Positions 10,808-21,733 of a DNA stretch of 64,000 nt are shown in pieces; positions within the stretch are counted from its first letter, which is position 1; the number at the start of each line of letters is the position of its first letter. Source of the DNA: Xanthostigma xanthostigma (lineage: Eukaryota > Arthropoda > Insecta > Raphidioptera > Raphidiidae); assembly GCA_963575645.1 (NCBI GenBank), contig OY754465.1, forward strand, positions 3,348,001 through 3,412,000, in the 5' to 3' direction. Position numbers and translations under genes: made by a program. The notes below the pieces were generated by a model. That model searched no databases. It saw only the letters and a list, made by a program, of their open reading frames with translations, and had not been told where the DNA came from.

Positions 10808-10872
10808 TGATAAAGACCATATTTAAAAATCATTTTTCCGCACAAACGGCTAATAACACTGTTATATAATAG

Positions 10873-11045
10873 TTATTGGCGTAACTAGTAGTCTAAGTCA
10901 TTCATGGCGTGTCAGCGCGATGTTTTCAGCACGAGTCGTAGGTGAGCAGGCACGAGCGAAGCGAGTGCATACTGCGCACTGGAGACGAGTGCTGAAAACA
11001 TCGCGCTGACAGGTCATGACTTAGCCTATAAGTTACGCCCATAAT
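10873..11045. repeat. Foldback with 50-base arms
   Basis: Arms: GGCGTAACTAG..AAGTCAT..TGTCAGCGCGATGTTTTCAGCAC and its inverse GTGCTGAAAACATCGCGCTGACA..ATGACTTAG..GTTACGCC. The loop of about 60 bases contains GAGCGAAGCGAGTGC. Confidence 0.7.
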
Positions 11046-11448
11046 TTTATTCAACAATTGCGCGTTATTCATGTTTTATTTATTATTATTAATGAGATGT
11101 TGTAAATATCTATTTATTTCTTTACAAAAAAAAACTGTCAATACTAACAGCACAAATCAATGTTTTGGTTTGAGGTTAGCCGGTTATGAATAAACTACAT
11201 GTCGAAAACATTCGGCCTCTCAATTTTAGCCTCAATGGGTAACAACGGAGTTGTTGTTACCTACTATTTCGTTACGACTCAGAAAATAGTTACGTTTATT
11301 TTCATTACTCCACAATGGCCGAGCTAGTAGGAATCTTCATTGAGTTATGACAAGTAATTGTCACCAGTCGGTAAATGGCTATTTAGGGTTCGGTTTTTAG
11401 GCATGATAAAACATGAATAACGCGCATGAGTTGAATAAAATAATAATT
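11046..11448. mobile_element. TIR element or foldback (about 400 bp)
   Basis: AATTGCGCGTTATTCATG with TTTTAT at the left is inverted at the right as ATAAAACATGAATAACGCGC, followed by GTTGAATAAAATAAT, the inverse of ATTTTATTCAAC just left. Interior without gene. It touches the 10873 foldback and may be one compound unit with it. Confidence 0.5.
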
Positions 11449-11779
11449 GTGTATTTCCAGTGTATATTTTGCACATCGAGCGATCGTTCTCTAACCATTG
11501 CAGACATAATTTACACTATGAATATTAAAGCATACCCATGCATAAAAATCTTGCCGTTTATATTATATTGTGAAGTTTAAGTGTACAAAATACTAAAGTT
11601 TTTTATGAAAATGCTAACTAAAGTCAATTTTATTCATTTTAAAAGTTCATAGACAAAACGTAAAACACAACATTATTTTTTCTGTTTAAAACTTCATATT
11701 ATTGCCTTAACTGTCTTTTTTTTCATTTAGAAACTTTAAACGATATCGTGCACTTTTCTCTTCAAAACTTCAGTAGATA

Positions 11780-12543
11780 CAGTGAAACCTGAGTGAGTGA
11801 GAACTGGGTAAGCGAGAAAACTCTCTATAAGTAAGATTAATTGCCAGGTACCGTCTTTGTAACCCTCTAAAACCCTGATAAGTGAGAAACAAAAACATCT
11901 ATAATATAAGAGAAATCCGTTTTTCACTCATGGACCTCTATAATTGAGACTACTACTTGCCTATACATCGATAAGCAATAGTCGAACGTATTAGTAGTTC
12001 CACGAAATTTAAGAATGAGTCATAAATAGCTGAACTAACTAACATTGGTTTTGTATCATTGTTTTTTTTTTCTTTTTTTAGCATCTATGTCGAATTATTG
12101 TGTATGTCGAATAATACATACTGTAACAATTAAGTATTATTTTTTTATTCAACATATTTATTAACGTAAGTTTGTAACATATATTATTTAATTCAACATA
12201 TTTATTAACGTAAGTTTGTAACATAAATATTATTTAATTCAATACATTTATTAATTTAAGTTTTTTAACATGAACACTACTTCCTAGTTCATACGCTCCG
12301 CTGCCATCTTGCCTCTGTTTCTTCCACATGACCACTAGGGTACACCAGTGACGGCGTGGCTTTTTAAGAGGTGGTGTTAAAATACATGTTTATCACAAAT
12401 ATCACTACATATTTGCTGTACTCTATAAGAGAGAAAGTCCACTCCTGTACCTCTATAAGCTAGAAACTCGGGTTAGTAAAAAACCTCCATAAGCGAAAAA
12501 GAGATCCCGATCCCTTGTACTCTTGCTTATCCAGGTTCAACTG
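11780..12543. mobile_element. pogo/Tigger-like MITE, copy 1
   Basis: The element starts CAGTGAAACCTGAGTGAGTG and ends GCTTATCCAGGTTCAACTG, with TA on both sides (11778 and 12544), as expected for the Tc1/mariner/pogo superfamily. CTCTATAAG..GAGAAA motifs recur inside. No transposase frame. It is an inverted, near-complete match to the element at 12953. Confidence 0.75.
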
Positions 12544-12952
12544 TATTATATGTTTTACGTAGAATATAAATAGATCACAGACAAAGCTTTTTGTAGAACA
12601 TACTCTAAACTGAAAACGGGGTTTCTTTAACATATTGTTCACATTCGACCAATATTGTAGTCTCTAAGTTTCCCTCTCTCTCTTACAGTAATATTTTAGA
12701 TGTATCCTTTTCCACTCTTGCTTTTAGTAAATTCGTTTTCTAAGATCATACATTTATGGACTCCGAAAATTTAGTGTCATCGATGATTTTAAATATAAAA
12801 AATCAATCGTAGGTTGCAGAAATCCTTGTCAAAAAAAAAATGATTTTATCGGTGGCCTTAGATTGAGAACATATAATTACAATTTTTATACCCGCAGGAA
12901 CAGTCTTGTGAAACTAGCTATAACACAAAAACAAATGATTGATATTTACCTA
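12544..12952. other. Spacer between two inverted pogo-like MITEs
   Basis: About 400 AT-rich bases with no gene. It would be the loop if a transcript crossed both flanking MITEs. Confidence 0.5.
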
Positions 12953-13642
12953 CAGTCGAACCTAGATAAGCAAGAGTTTAAGAGTCCGCGATCTTATTTT
13001 CGCTTATGGAGGCTTTTCACTAACCCAAGTTTCTAGCTTATAGAGATACAGGAGTGGCCTTTATCACTTATATAGGTCTATAAAAATACAGCAAATATGT
13101 AGTGATAAACACGTATTGTAACACCACCTCTTAAAAAACCACGCCACCACTGGTGTCCCTGGTGGTCATGTGGAAGAAACAAAGGCGAGATGGCAGCGGA
13201 GCGTATGAACTAGGAAGTAGTGTTCATGTTAAAAAACTTAAATTAATAAATGTATTGAAGTAAATAATATTCATGTTACAAACTTACGTTAATAAATATG
13301 TTGAATAAAATAATAATAACTGTTACAGTATGTATTATTCGACATAGATGCTAAAAAAAGAAAACAAAAAACCAATGATTCAAAACCAATTTTAGTTAGT
13401 TCAGCTAATTATGACTCATTCTTAAATTTCGTGGAACTATTAATACGTTAGAGTTAGACTATCGCTTATAGAAGTACAGGCAAGTAGTAGTCTCAGATAT
13501 AGAGAAAAACGTCTTTCTGTTATATAGGTTTCTGTTTCTCACTCATAAAGGTTTTAGAGGGTTACAAAGACGGTACCTTGCAATTACTATCACTTAGAGA
13601 GTTTTCTCACTTACCCAGTTCTCACTCACTCAGGTTTCACTG
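12953..13642. mobile_element. pogo/Tigger-like MITE, copy 2 (inverted)
   Basis: The element starts CAGTCGAACCTAGATAAGCA and ends CTCACTCAGGTTTCACTG, flanked by TA at 12951 and 13643. It is inverted relative to copy 1 with most of about 700 bases matching, including GTTACAAAGACGGTACC and TAGAGGGTTAC. Confidence 0.75.
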
Positions 13643-14663
13643 TAATTAAAAGTAATGAAGTAATGTTCTGTAACAATTTACAAATATCTACGAAATATCT
13701 ATTTTATAAACACAGTTGCTTGTTTGAAACATATTTCATTAAAAAAAGGTGAACAGTTGTTGAAAAGCTTTCAAATGAATTTAATGAAAGCACGTTATTT
13801 CCACAAATCAACCATAGAAAAACATTTATAATAAGCTCATCTCTAGGTAGCACGTCGTTATAAGTCTCTCTCTCTCTCTGTCTGTCTCTCTCTGGTTTTT
13901 ATCAGTCATGCAGTACACGAAATTGTAACTCAAAAGACTTATTGCTGCGTCATGAAAAAAACTGTACAGGGTAGCGGGGGGTTATATTGGACATTGGCAG
14001 AATACAAACGTTATTATGTAACTGTCTATGATAAATCACAATCGACTTTTTAAGTCAAACTGCCATATCGATGGTAAATTCGTGAGCTAATGAAACGAAA
14101 AAGCAACGTGATAGAAGTAGATATATTAAGAATGAAAATATTTATGAACAACACAACGCGTTTTTGTTAGAATTTCCGCTAGTCATCTACTTTGATAAAT
14201 TGATTTTTTTGAGGTTATAATATTAAGTAACTGAATTCGAGTGTGAATCCTATTTATTGAAAGTACTGGGTATTCACTGCATTTTTAACTGTTCAACTCA
14301 ATTTTTTTATCGAGAATTTTTTCTTCTCGACATGGATATCGAGTGCTCGATTTTTCTAGTTCACGTGCATCTTTATACAAATGTCCAAAATTACCCCGAG
14401 TTCCTCTGTATAGTTTTACTGATGTACCAATGCAATGCGGCACTCTCTCTCTGTACAGTTTAGTAGTATGTATGTGATAGCAGAGCGGCGTATAGATAAC
14501 ACTGCACTGGTGTGTAAGAACCAATCTTACTATATTGCACAATGATAATAACCTCACAAAATGCTGAATGCAATCCTGAGTAACTCTACTATCATTTGTT
14601 TGTATTCAAAAGTTTCTGTTGTAAACGCATTGGTTTTACTTATCGGGCGTCTATGATCTAATC
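13643..14663. other. Non-coding stretch with a (TC)n run
   Basis: A TC-rich microsatellite lies at 13864-13893. The overlapping frames at 14257-14557 on both strands show no recognisable domain and are treated as chance. Confidence 0.4.
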
Positions 14664-15302
14664 CAGCGGTCGGCAACCTTTTGGCAAGCAAGGGAAATAA
14701 AGGCGGGCCCCACTTCTTCATAATTTTAATAATAGGTATTTGTGATATTAAAAACTCGAAAACATTTTATTTGAATTTTATTAAAAATTTAACTGAGAAC
14801 TTCAAAATAGAACTGTTCTTTTACAAAAAATAGTGTGACGTTTGAGGTTGTATTTGAGTGGCTATTTGTTGTATGTTAGCTTCCAGGTTTGTAGTTGCAA
14901 TTCATAGAATAGCTCTCAAAAGCTCATCTGTGAGACGAGGAGCATAATTATTTTTTCTGTAATTGAGAATCGAAAAGGTTTGTTCGCATAAGTAAGTACT
15001 ACTAAAAATTGTAATTAATTGCAGAGCAAACCTTTTCAATTCGTCAAAATTAGATGGCAAACTGACATAAAATTTAACAAGATCTTTGATTTCAAAGAAA
15101 GAGTTTTTTAGAGTAACATTAGATTGGAGATCATTCATTTGTAAATGACCAGGTACATCTTCAATATCACAAGAGAAAGGAGTTGTGAAAATTTATTTAT
15201 TTATTTATGTAGGTATAGGAATTAGGAATAAAAGACTTTTATTTATAAAACAGTCACGAGCCGCAAGGTATAAGCTCGCGGGCCGCGGGTTGCCGACCCC
15301 TG
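14664..15302 (-). mobile_element. Deleted hAT transposon with 8-bp target duplication
   Basis: Ends CAGCGGTCGGCAACCTTTTG and GCGGGTTGCCGACCCCTG are inverted repeats typical of hAT elements. Direct repeats ATCTAATC (14656-14663) and ATCTAATG (15303-15310) flank it, 7 of 8 identical. At 639 bases it is far shorter than an autonomous hAT but keeps the transposase C-terminus at 14902-15138. Confidence 0.9.
14902..15138 (-). pseudogene. hAT transposase C-terminal fragment (hATC dimerisation region)
   Basis: The 78-residue frame has the hallmarks of the hAT C-terminal dimerisation domain: FYVSLPSNFDELKRFALQL, then IFSSTYLCEQTFSILNYRKN and RLTDELLRAIL. This resembles the ZBED5/GTF2IRD2-like group of hAT transposases. 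In that family the CEQTFS..N..K..R..L block mediates dimerisation. The BED finger and the catalytic RNase H-like part are absent, so it cannot catalyse transposition. The frame itself has no stop or frameshift, and its apparent start is just the first possible codon. Confidence 0.8.
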
Positions 15303-15324
15303 ATCTAATGATTGCAATGTGTAA

Positions 15325-15602
15325 ATAAATAAAATTGTCGACCAATTTTTTTCAGACCAATATATTGACAAAAAAAAAATAACAAATCAATATAACATAA
15401 GATGACGTTACGATCCTCTTCAGAAAAATATAAAAATTATTATAGTATTAGTTATTTAATATTATGTAATAGAATGCACGATGATTGAAATTTTTGAAAG
15501 AATCAAAAGATTAATAACGTCATCTTATGTTATATTGATTTGTTATTTTTTTTTTGTCAATATATTGGTCTGAGAAAAATTGGTCGACAATTTTATTTAT
15601 TT
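15325..15602. mobile_element. Foldback MITE (AAATTGTCGACC type), copy 1
   Basis: AAATAAAATTGTCGACCAAT..CAGACCAATATATTGACAAA..AAATCAATATAACATAAGAT is inverted nearly perfectly at 15515-15602. Arms are about 95 bases around a loop of about 90. Confidence 0.8.
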
Positions 15603-15985
15603 GAAGAGTTCTATTCAGACGTTAATCAAAGATTTGAATTCTATAAAAAATAAGTTCAAAAACTAAAACCCGACTACTGAAAAGTATGAAACAAGAAAAT
15701 ATTCTCATCTGAGGATAGCTGTGATCATATAGTCAAAGGGCCCGTCGGCAAAAATTTTACTGATACATACTCTCCCCAAACTTTGTATATGGCTTCATTA
15801 GGCCTAGTCTAACACCTATTTCCTCTATGACTTTTCTTGATTTTGGTGCGTTTACCCTCTAAATTATCCGAAAGATGTCGTCTTGACAGCATGTAAAAAT
15901 TTGTAGATACTGTTTGTTTTTTTAATTGGATAGCTTAAAAACTTCAACCAAAACGCTAAAAAAATGTTCTCTGACAAATAACATG
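15603..15985. other. Non-coding stretch; first part shared with 17937
   Basis: GAAGAGTTCTATTCAGACGT and the next 17 bases follow both AAATTGTCGACC foldbacks (here and at 17937-17973), so the repeat unit extends beyond the foldback. No gene. Confidence 0.45.
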
Positions 15986-16054
15986 AACCATTTAAAATGT
16001 CTGACACTTCGAATATGTCGAACATATTCGAGGTGTCAGACATTTTAAATGGTT
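15986..16054. repeat. Near-perfect hairpin
   Basis: AACCATTTAAAATGTCTGAC with ACTTCGAATATG pairs with CATATTCGAGGTGTCAGACA and TTTTAAATGGTT. Arms are about 32 bases with almost no loop and one mismatch. Confidence 0.8.
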
Positions 16055-16729
16055 ATAAGCTCCTAGGGCAAAGTGCATCACGCTATACATCAAAGCACAT
16101 AAAAGGTACCACATCCGAGTTACGCTTCTGATGGTTGTTTACTAATTCTTGTGTCGATACAGTGTATAATTTGTTAAAAAATAAACGGGGAAAACTTATA
16201 GAAATCATTGATTTTTCAACACGAACAAACAGTACCTACTAGTTTCAAATGATGATATTACGATATTTGGATGCACCTTGGCCCGAATGATTCCATGCAT
16301 TTTCCATATTATGCGATGAAAGAAAACTCCATTTTGTACGTGGTGCATATATACTACACATTGAATTATGCATAAAGTAACATACATGCAGTTCCCATCA
16401 GTGACAAGACAATATTAGTCTCAAATTTTAAAAATTTGAAGTGCAATCTTCGTGATTTTTTAATGAAGAAATGTTTTTACACTATAAACGAGTATCTTAG
16501 TTTTTAAACTGTTATGCTGACCTTAATATTTATTACTATTAATTAATATTGATTATATGACGCATTGTTATTCGATTTAACTAACAATTAATAAACATCT
16601 ATCTATCTATCAAAAATGTCAAGAGTTTTGGAATAGATAATATTTTCAGATGAGCTAAATAAATATACTACACCAGCAAGTAGTACTTTGTAAAAGTTGA
16701 TACAGGTATAATTTAGTGAATATAATTTA
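16055..16729. other. Non-coding stretch
   Basis: AT-rich. The minus-strand frame at 16205-16387 has no domain. No repeat boundary recognised. Confidence 0.35.
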
Positions 16730-17436
16730 CTAGCGGTCCCGCCCGGTTTCACCCGGGTGCACAAGAACGAATGGGGAGTACGCACATTCATCTTAGTTTA
16801 CCGAGATGAATGTTGTCTCCAAACTTCATAATGATCGAAGTTACCGTTCAAAAGTTTTTGTCGTTAAAAAGCAGTATTTTATTTTTTAAGTAATAAATTT
16901 CTTTTAATATAATTAATATTTAATTGAAAACACTGTAGGAAAATTATTTTTATATAGGTTCATAGTTGTAACAGTTTTCAAATGAGCTATTAATTAGATT
17001 TATTTAATTTTAATTAGTCGTAAGGAAATTTTTAAAAATTGAAATGTAAGCCTTGGAAGAAAACAATGTAGAAAATAAAAAAAATAAAAATATATTCGCC
17101 GATGCGGAGCTTGAACCCAAGACCTTGGCATTAAAAGTCTTACGCTCTACCGACTGAGCTATCCCGGCTTGTGAACGTGACGCGATAATATTTCAATATT
17201 TAGTTAAGGCATTTCATCTGATAATATTTGTCTAATTTTGAGATACATCTTGCAACATTTTTCATTGATGTTCCGCTCCAATTGGTCGTAGCGTAATATT
17301 ATATAGCCTATAGCCTTCCTCGATAAGTGAGCTATCCAACAAAAAAAAAATGTTCAATTCGAAACAGTAGTACCTGTGGATTAGCGTGTTCAACCAACCA
17401 AATAATCAAACTCTTCAGCTTTATATATTAATATAG
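16730..17436 (-). mobile_element. Helitron-like H2, copy A (with tRNA-like segment)
   Basis: On the minus strand the element starts about CCTATATTAATATATAAAGC (TCTATACTAAT.. in better copies) and ends with the hairpin CCCGGGTGAAACCGGG, spacer CGGGACCG, then CTAG. A is found before the CTAG-side boundary on the plus strand, as expected for insertion between A and T. The tRNA-like part is at 17099-17169. No Rep/helicase coding, so non-autonomous. Confidence 0.7.
17099..17169 (-). pseudogene. tRNA-Lys-like segment inside H2 copy A
   Basis: Minus strand: GGGATAGCTCAGTCGGTAGA matches a tRNA D-arm and A box; GACTTTTAA is like the tRNA-Lys(TTT) anticodon loop; GGTTCAAGC fits a B box. The anticodon stem does not pair properly and the acceptor ends are poor. 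The same segment lies at the same internal place in the other H2 copies, so it is element sequence, not a free tRNA gene. Confidence 0.65.
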
Positions 17437-17586
17437 GTTTATTTTTTCGGTCAAATCATATGTAATTAATTATTCCGTTATTCAATTATGATTATTTATT
17501 TAGTTCATTATTTATTCAATCATTTTCTACGCATTTTTATATTATTATTCACTTAATAATACATATTTGTTATGAAAATTTCTTTA

Positions 17587-17935
17587 AGTAAATAAAATTG
17601 TCGACCGATTTTTCTCAGACCATACGATATATTGACAAAAATGATAAAAAGACAAATCAATTTAACACAAGATTTGGATCTTCTTCAGAAATATCTAAAA
17701 AATATAAAAATGGATTGAAACTTTGAATGATTCAAAAAATAATGAAAAATTAATAAAAAACAAAACTTATAAACCGTAGTCATGGATATCAAAGTACCCA
17801 TAAAGAAAAAATTATTTGAAAAAACAAAATATTATTTCAAAATAATACCATAAATATTACTTAAATTTTCCGTATCTAATTGAGCGAGAGTTTTTATTAA
17901 ATTTTATATATAATTGGTCGACAATTTTATTTACT
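17587..17935. mobile_element. Foldback MITE (AAATTGTCGACC type), copy 2
   Basis: Starts AATAAAATTGTCGACCGATT and ends AATTGGTCGACAATTTTATT, like 15325-15602, but the interior has diverged and the arms are imperfect. Followed by the same GAAGAGTTCTATTCAGACGT. Confidence 0.65.
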
Positions 17936-17973
17936 TGAAGAGTTCTATTCAGACGTTAATCAAAGATTTGAAT

Positions 17974-18611
17974 GTTATGAAAATTATTAATAACCTCAAA
18001 CCCTGTCTAGTTAGTGTGTAACCTACAAGGTTCGTTGATGATAGCCAAGCGACTGCGCCTGCGCAGATTTAATTTCCCCTTACACACTTCCGTTGCAAAG
18101 TCGAGTTAAGCCCATACCGGCGTATAAGACACTCATTAATGATTTCTTCATTATTTTAATGGAGCCTTTTAATACTTACACATAATTACAGTAATTTTTT
18201 TTCACGCAGTAGCTTATGATTATTATAACTGAATGAATTTTTAAGAAAATTTTGAAAATCGTTATAACCGACATCGTTGTAAATGGCTTTTACTGTAGTT
18301 GAAAAGAAAATCATTCCTCCCTAGTTGTGGCCTACGTGTCTGATTCGGTGAGTACTAAGGCCGTGATGTAGAGGCAATGATTTGGTAATATATATATAGA
18401 ACGGGCGGGAAGCTTTTAAACCAAGCACGCTGTTACGAATAAATGAGTCTAATTTATCGCATCCGTGGGTCTCGGCGACTGACAAACTCCTTCAGTTTTC
18501 AGCGGTGTATACCATTGCAGAACACGACTTACAGAACCCCGCACAAACCTTATGGGATTTGGTTCTCGGTTAAATCGATCGAAAATGGTTTTATTTTATA
18601 GTTTACAGGCC
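17974..18611. other. Non-coding stretch, moderately GC-rich parts
   Basis: 18020-18130 and 18330-18540 are richer in G+C than the surroundings, but no frame, splice pattern or repeat could be supported. Confidence 0.3.
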
Positions 18612-19086
18612 ACTAAGAAAAAGTGTCCATGGGCGCATAGCCTAAAAACCAATGGATTTTTAGCTACAGATATGTTTAGCGAGATTTTAGATATAGGGAT
18701 ATCCATTGAATTCACAATCTTAAAAAATCCTAAGCTCTAGAAATATAAAAAATAAAAAATAGTTACTTCGCACCATAACAGTTTTATTGGCGGATGTACA
18801 TTTCGGGAGCTATGCTCTCATCTTCAGCAAACATTAAACTTACTGTTTGCTGAAGATAAACACTTATTTACTGTTGCTGAAGATGAGGGCATAGCTCCCG
18901 AAATGTACATCCGCCAATAAAACTGTTGTAGTAAGATGTAACTATTCTTCATTTTTTATATTTCTGGAGCATAGGATTTTTTAAGATTGTGAATTCAGTG
19001 AATATCCCTAAAATTTCGCTAAACATATCTGTAGCTAGAAATCTATTGGTTTTTAGACTATATGCGCCCATGGACACTTTTTCTTA
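18612..19086. repeat. 475-bp foldback
   Basis: AGAAAAAGTGTCCATGGGCG..ACCAATGGATTTTTAGCTAC..AAAATCCTAAGCTC on the left is inverted at 18965-19086, and an inner pair GTTTTATTGGCGGATGTACA/TTCGGGAGCTATGC is inverted at 18885-18930. Arms of about 215 bases, diverged only slightly. The frame at 18552-18740 lies in an arm and is not a gene. Confidence 0.75.
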
Positions 19087-19884
19087 ACTTCGGGTATCAT
19101 GGCGCGCAATGCAAGAACTTTATCAAACTTTCGGTAATATACTATTACGTCAATGTCCAATTCAATATTTGTAGTAATTTTTTAAACATCGTGTTTTTTT
19201 ATTTTTTTTTTAATCCTCCAGCTTCCGCTGTTATTTACATGCAATCATGGGGGTCCCGTATATTTTTAAAAAATTAAACGGGCACTTATTCCCCAGATTG
19301 AACGTCTATAAGAGTCGATAAACTTATTAGATGCAAAAAATGTGTTACTGCTGGTTTCAAGGTTTCTGAAAATTGTTTGTGCTGTGAGTGTCGCTTCTGG
19401 AAGGTTTTTCTGTGTTGCGTGCTTGTCAAGTGCCAGTAGGCCTTCGAAGTTTTGTAATACATACTCTGACTGTGTTAATATCTGAAAAGAAAGGTGGATG
19501 GAATGGAGATTTCTCTCTTATGAATAATAATATTGCTTCGCAAAATTGTGTATGGAATCTTTGCATCTTAATTATACTGGAAATTCCTCTAAAATTGCGA
19601 ATCGTCGGTTGCGGTACAAGCAGTTATGAATCAACTTAATAAATGTGTGTTTTATTTAAAGGAAATGTAACCAAAAACTAGTTCTAACCGGACAGTACTA
19701 GTTCTGCTTGTTTCATTCAATCAACGTCCGAACCCGAACAAAAGTAGGGTTATGTTCTTGTTTATCTACCTATCTATTGAATTGTTCTCCTGAATGTTAT
19801 AGTTAATATAATTGTGGGATATTCAGTATAATAATTAAGTAAAAATTCAAGATGAATTCGAGTCTCGACTAGTTCGCCTATTTT
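19087..19884. other. Non-coding stretch
   Basis: AAAAACTAGTTCTAACCGGA and ACTAGTTCTGC near 19672-19710 recur in inverted or direct form near 20080-20220 (GACAGAACTAGTTTTG), suggesting flanks of a decayed element around the frame at 19885. Nothing else recognised. Confidence 0.35.
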
Positions 19885-20094
19885 ATGACGAAACATAATT
19901 ACCTTACTACACTAAGTGAGGTTAAGAAAGCAAATTTGTTGAAATCTGAATTAAAACCTCTGTCTGCTAAACAATACAGAAGAATAAATCGCTTTGATAT
20001 AATAAGTATCATTGATGTGGAAATGTTAATTAAAAAACGCAAAGAAGATTCCGATGCCATACTAGACCGTCCGTTCAGAAATGGACAGAACTAG
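19885..20094 (+). pseudogene. Possible transposase/integrase N-terminal fragment
   Basis: A 69-codon frame with a real ATG encodes a charged sequence: LSEVKKANLLKSELKPLSAK, then QYRRINRFDIISI and EMLIKKRKED. The pattern E..KA..K....QYRR..RFD..S......LI resembles the region before the integrase in Ginger/KRBA2-like proteins, from memory and without alignment. Related ACTAGTT-rich sequence flanks it on both sides. It is too short to be functional if so. It could also be a chance frame. Confidence 0.3.
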
Positions 20095-20797
20095 TTTTGT
20101 CCAATTGAAAATGCGCAAAACTAGTTTTGCGCATTTTATCAGTCAATACCCGTTTAAATGTAAGATTTCGGGTTTGGTAAATATTCGTTGGTCAAACCTA
20201 GTTTTGCGCATTTATTTCGGTCATTGACCGAATTCGGATTTCGGGTGTAGACCGTAACATATACATTGAGTGATTAACTGGACATGTTGGTATACATACC
20301 GGGGCCCAAGAAGATGTTAAAATCTAAACGTGATGAATTAATTACTATAACTTTACAGTAATTGTTTTGTTTTTGTTTTTTTATTAAAATGCATATTAAT
20401 CATCGAGAACTTAAATAGTTTTAAACTGAAAACTTCTGACAGATAGAAAATAAAGCATGGTTTTATTAATTTCTAAACTACTCTATTTTCACGTTATATC
20501 ATGGAGTGCAGCAAAACTTCCAAGAATTCGTCGTTAAAGTTTATTAGACGTGCTACGGTGGGGTGGCCTGGTGTAGGTACAAAATGTCGGAAACATTTGG
20601 CCTGTTATCTTCCAGTCTCTTTGTTAAAACTTTTGTCAAAGTATGAGCACAGAATGGGACAAAGATTTTCCTGTTCTTCTTACACTGTGTATAATATTCA
20701 CTGTTTTGTTGAGTCAAATTTAGACTAATATTAAATTTAATGCAGTAGGGTAAAGGTACCAATTCCCGGCCACCTCTGTGTCATCGATTATTTTTTA
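20095..20797. other. Non-coding stretch
   Basis: Short inverted motif GCGCAAAACTAGTTTTGCGC at about 20112. The overlapping frames at 20501-20762 on both strands have no recognisable domain. Confidence 0.35.
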
Positions 20798-20832
20798 TCT
20801 ATACTAATATTATAAAGCTGAAGAGTTTGTTT
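20798..20832 (+). mobile_element. H2 Helitron-like 5' end fragment
   Basis: TCTATACTAATATTATAAAG then CTGAAGAGTTTGTTT is the 5' end of H2 as at 37789. The match stops soon after, leaving a terminal fragment. Confidence 0.6.
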
Positions 20833-21154
20833 ATAATATATTTTACATACAATATGGTATTGCTGTACGGTGTCTTTATATATAGGAACGGTTTACAAAA
20901 TCCACATACTGTGAGAGTTGTTTTTTTAATGAATTATGCAGACGTTAGCTCAATTAATTCAAAAAAATAAAATCGTAACTTAGTCTGTAATTGAACAGTT
21001 TTAAAGATTCCTAGACCGAATTTTCAGTTTTATCACATTTTTTCTGCAAATAACTTCTAAACCAAAAGACATAATCCACAATATTACTCTAGTCTTTTTA
21101 TTTCTCAACTAATTAGTTGGGAATCGGGCGATGCATTTACCCTATTTAGAGTTA

Positions 21155-21733
21155 CTAGAGTGACCTGTGCGAATTATTCGCACTAAATAAATATAATAAT
21201 TATCACTTTACAAAATTATTCAGGTATTCAATTCGTTTCTAATTTTGAACACTGCTTATAACGTTCTTCTTTTTGTTGTATTACAATATGAAGCTCAGAT
21301 GACAGATCGAAGAAATATTTTACTAAAATTGTCATATAGAGGCGCAAGTAGCAAAAGCGTTGAGCTAAGGCGTCAGATGACATCATGCAGCATTGCTGTG
21401 ACGTTGTTCAGCGCTGCTCGATGTTTCAAAATTAAAGCCGTCAGATGGCAGTATGCAGTATTGTGTCTGTTGTATTACAATATGAAGGTCAGATGACAGA
21501 TCGAAGTGTTGACGTTGTTTCAAAATTAAAGCCGTCAGATGGCAAACGTTGTTCAGCGTTGCTGTGTTTTAATTAATTTACAAAAACAAAAGCAATAATA
21601 AATTTTTTAGTTGTCGATGTCAGTAGAGCAAGCAATTATCTATAAAATGATATACAATTTATGTGGAGAAATTGTGAGGTTTTTTCTAAAAAGGGAGGCA
21701 AACATCTTAACCTTAACGTATTAATATATATGA
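21155..21733 (-). mobile_element. Non-autonomous Helitron H1, copy 2
   Basis: Plus-strand left end CTAGAGTGACCTGTGCGAAT contains the 3' hairpin GTGCGAATTATTCGCAC. The right end is TTAATATATATGA. A precedes and T follows. 579 bases. The interior matches 10216 and 22856 closely, including CAGATGGCAGTATGCAGTAT. Confidence 0.85.

Noticed and set aside
15986-16054. Transcription terminator or miRNA precursor
   Set aside because: Perfect arms and tiny loop fit a transposon-like palindrome. Without expression data a miRNA call is not supported, and rho-independent terminators do not apply here.
17099-17169. Functional tRNA-Lys gene
   Set aside because: The anticodon and acceptor stems do not pair properly and the block occupies a fixed place inside H2 elements.
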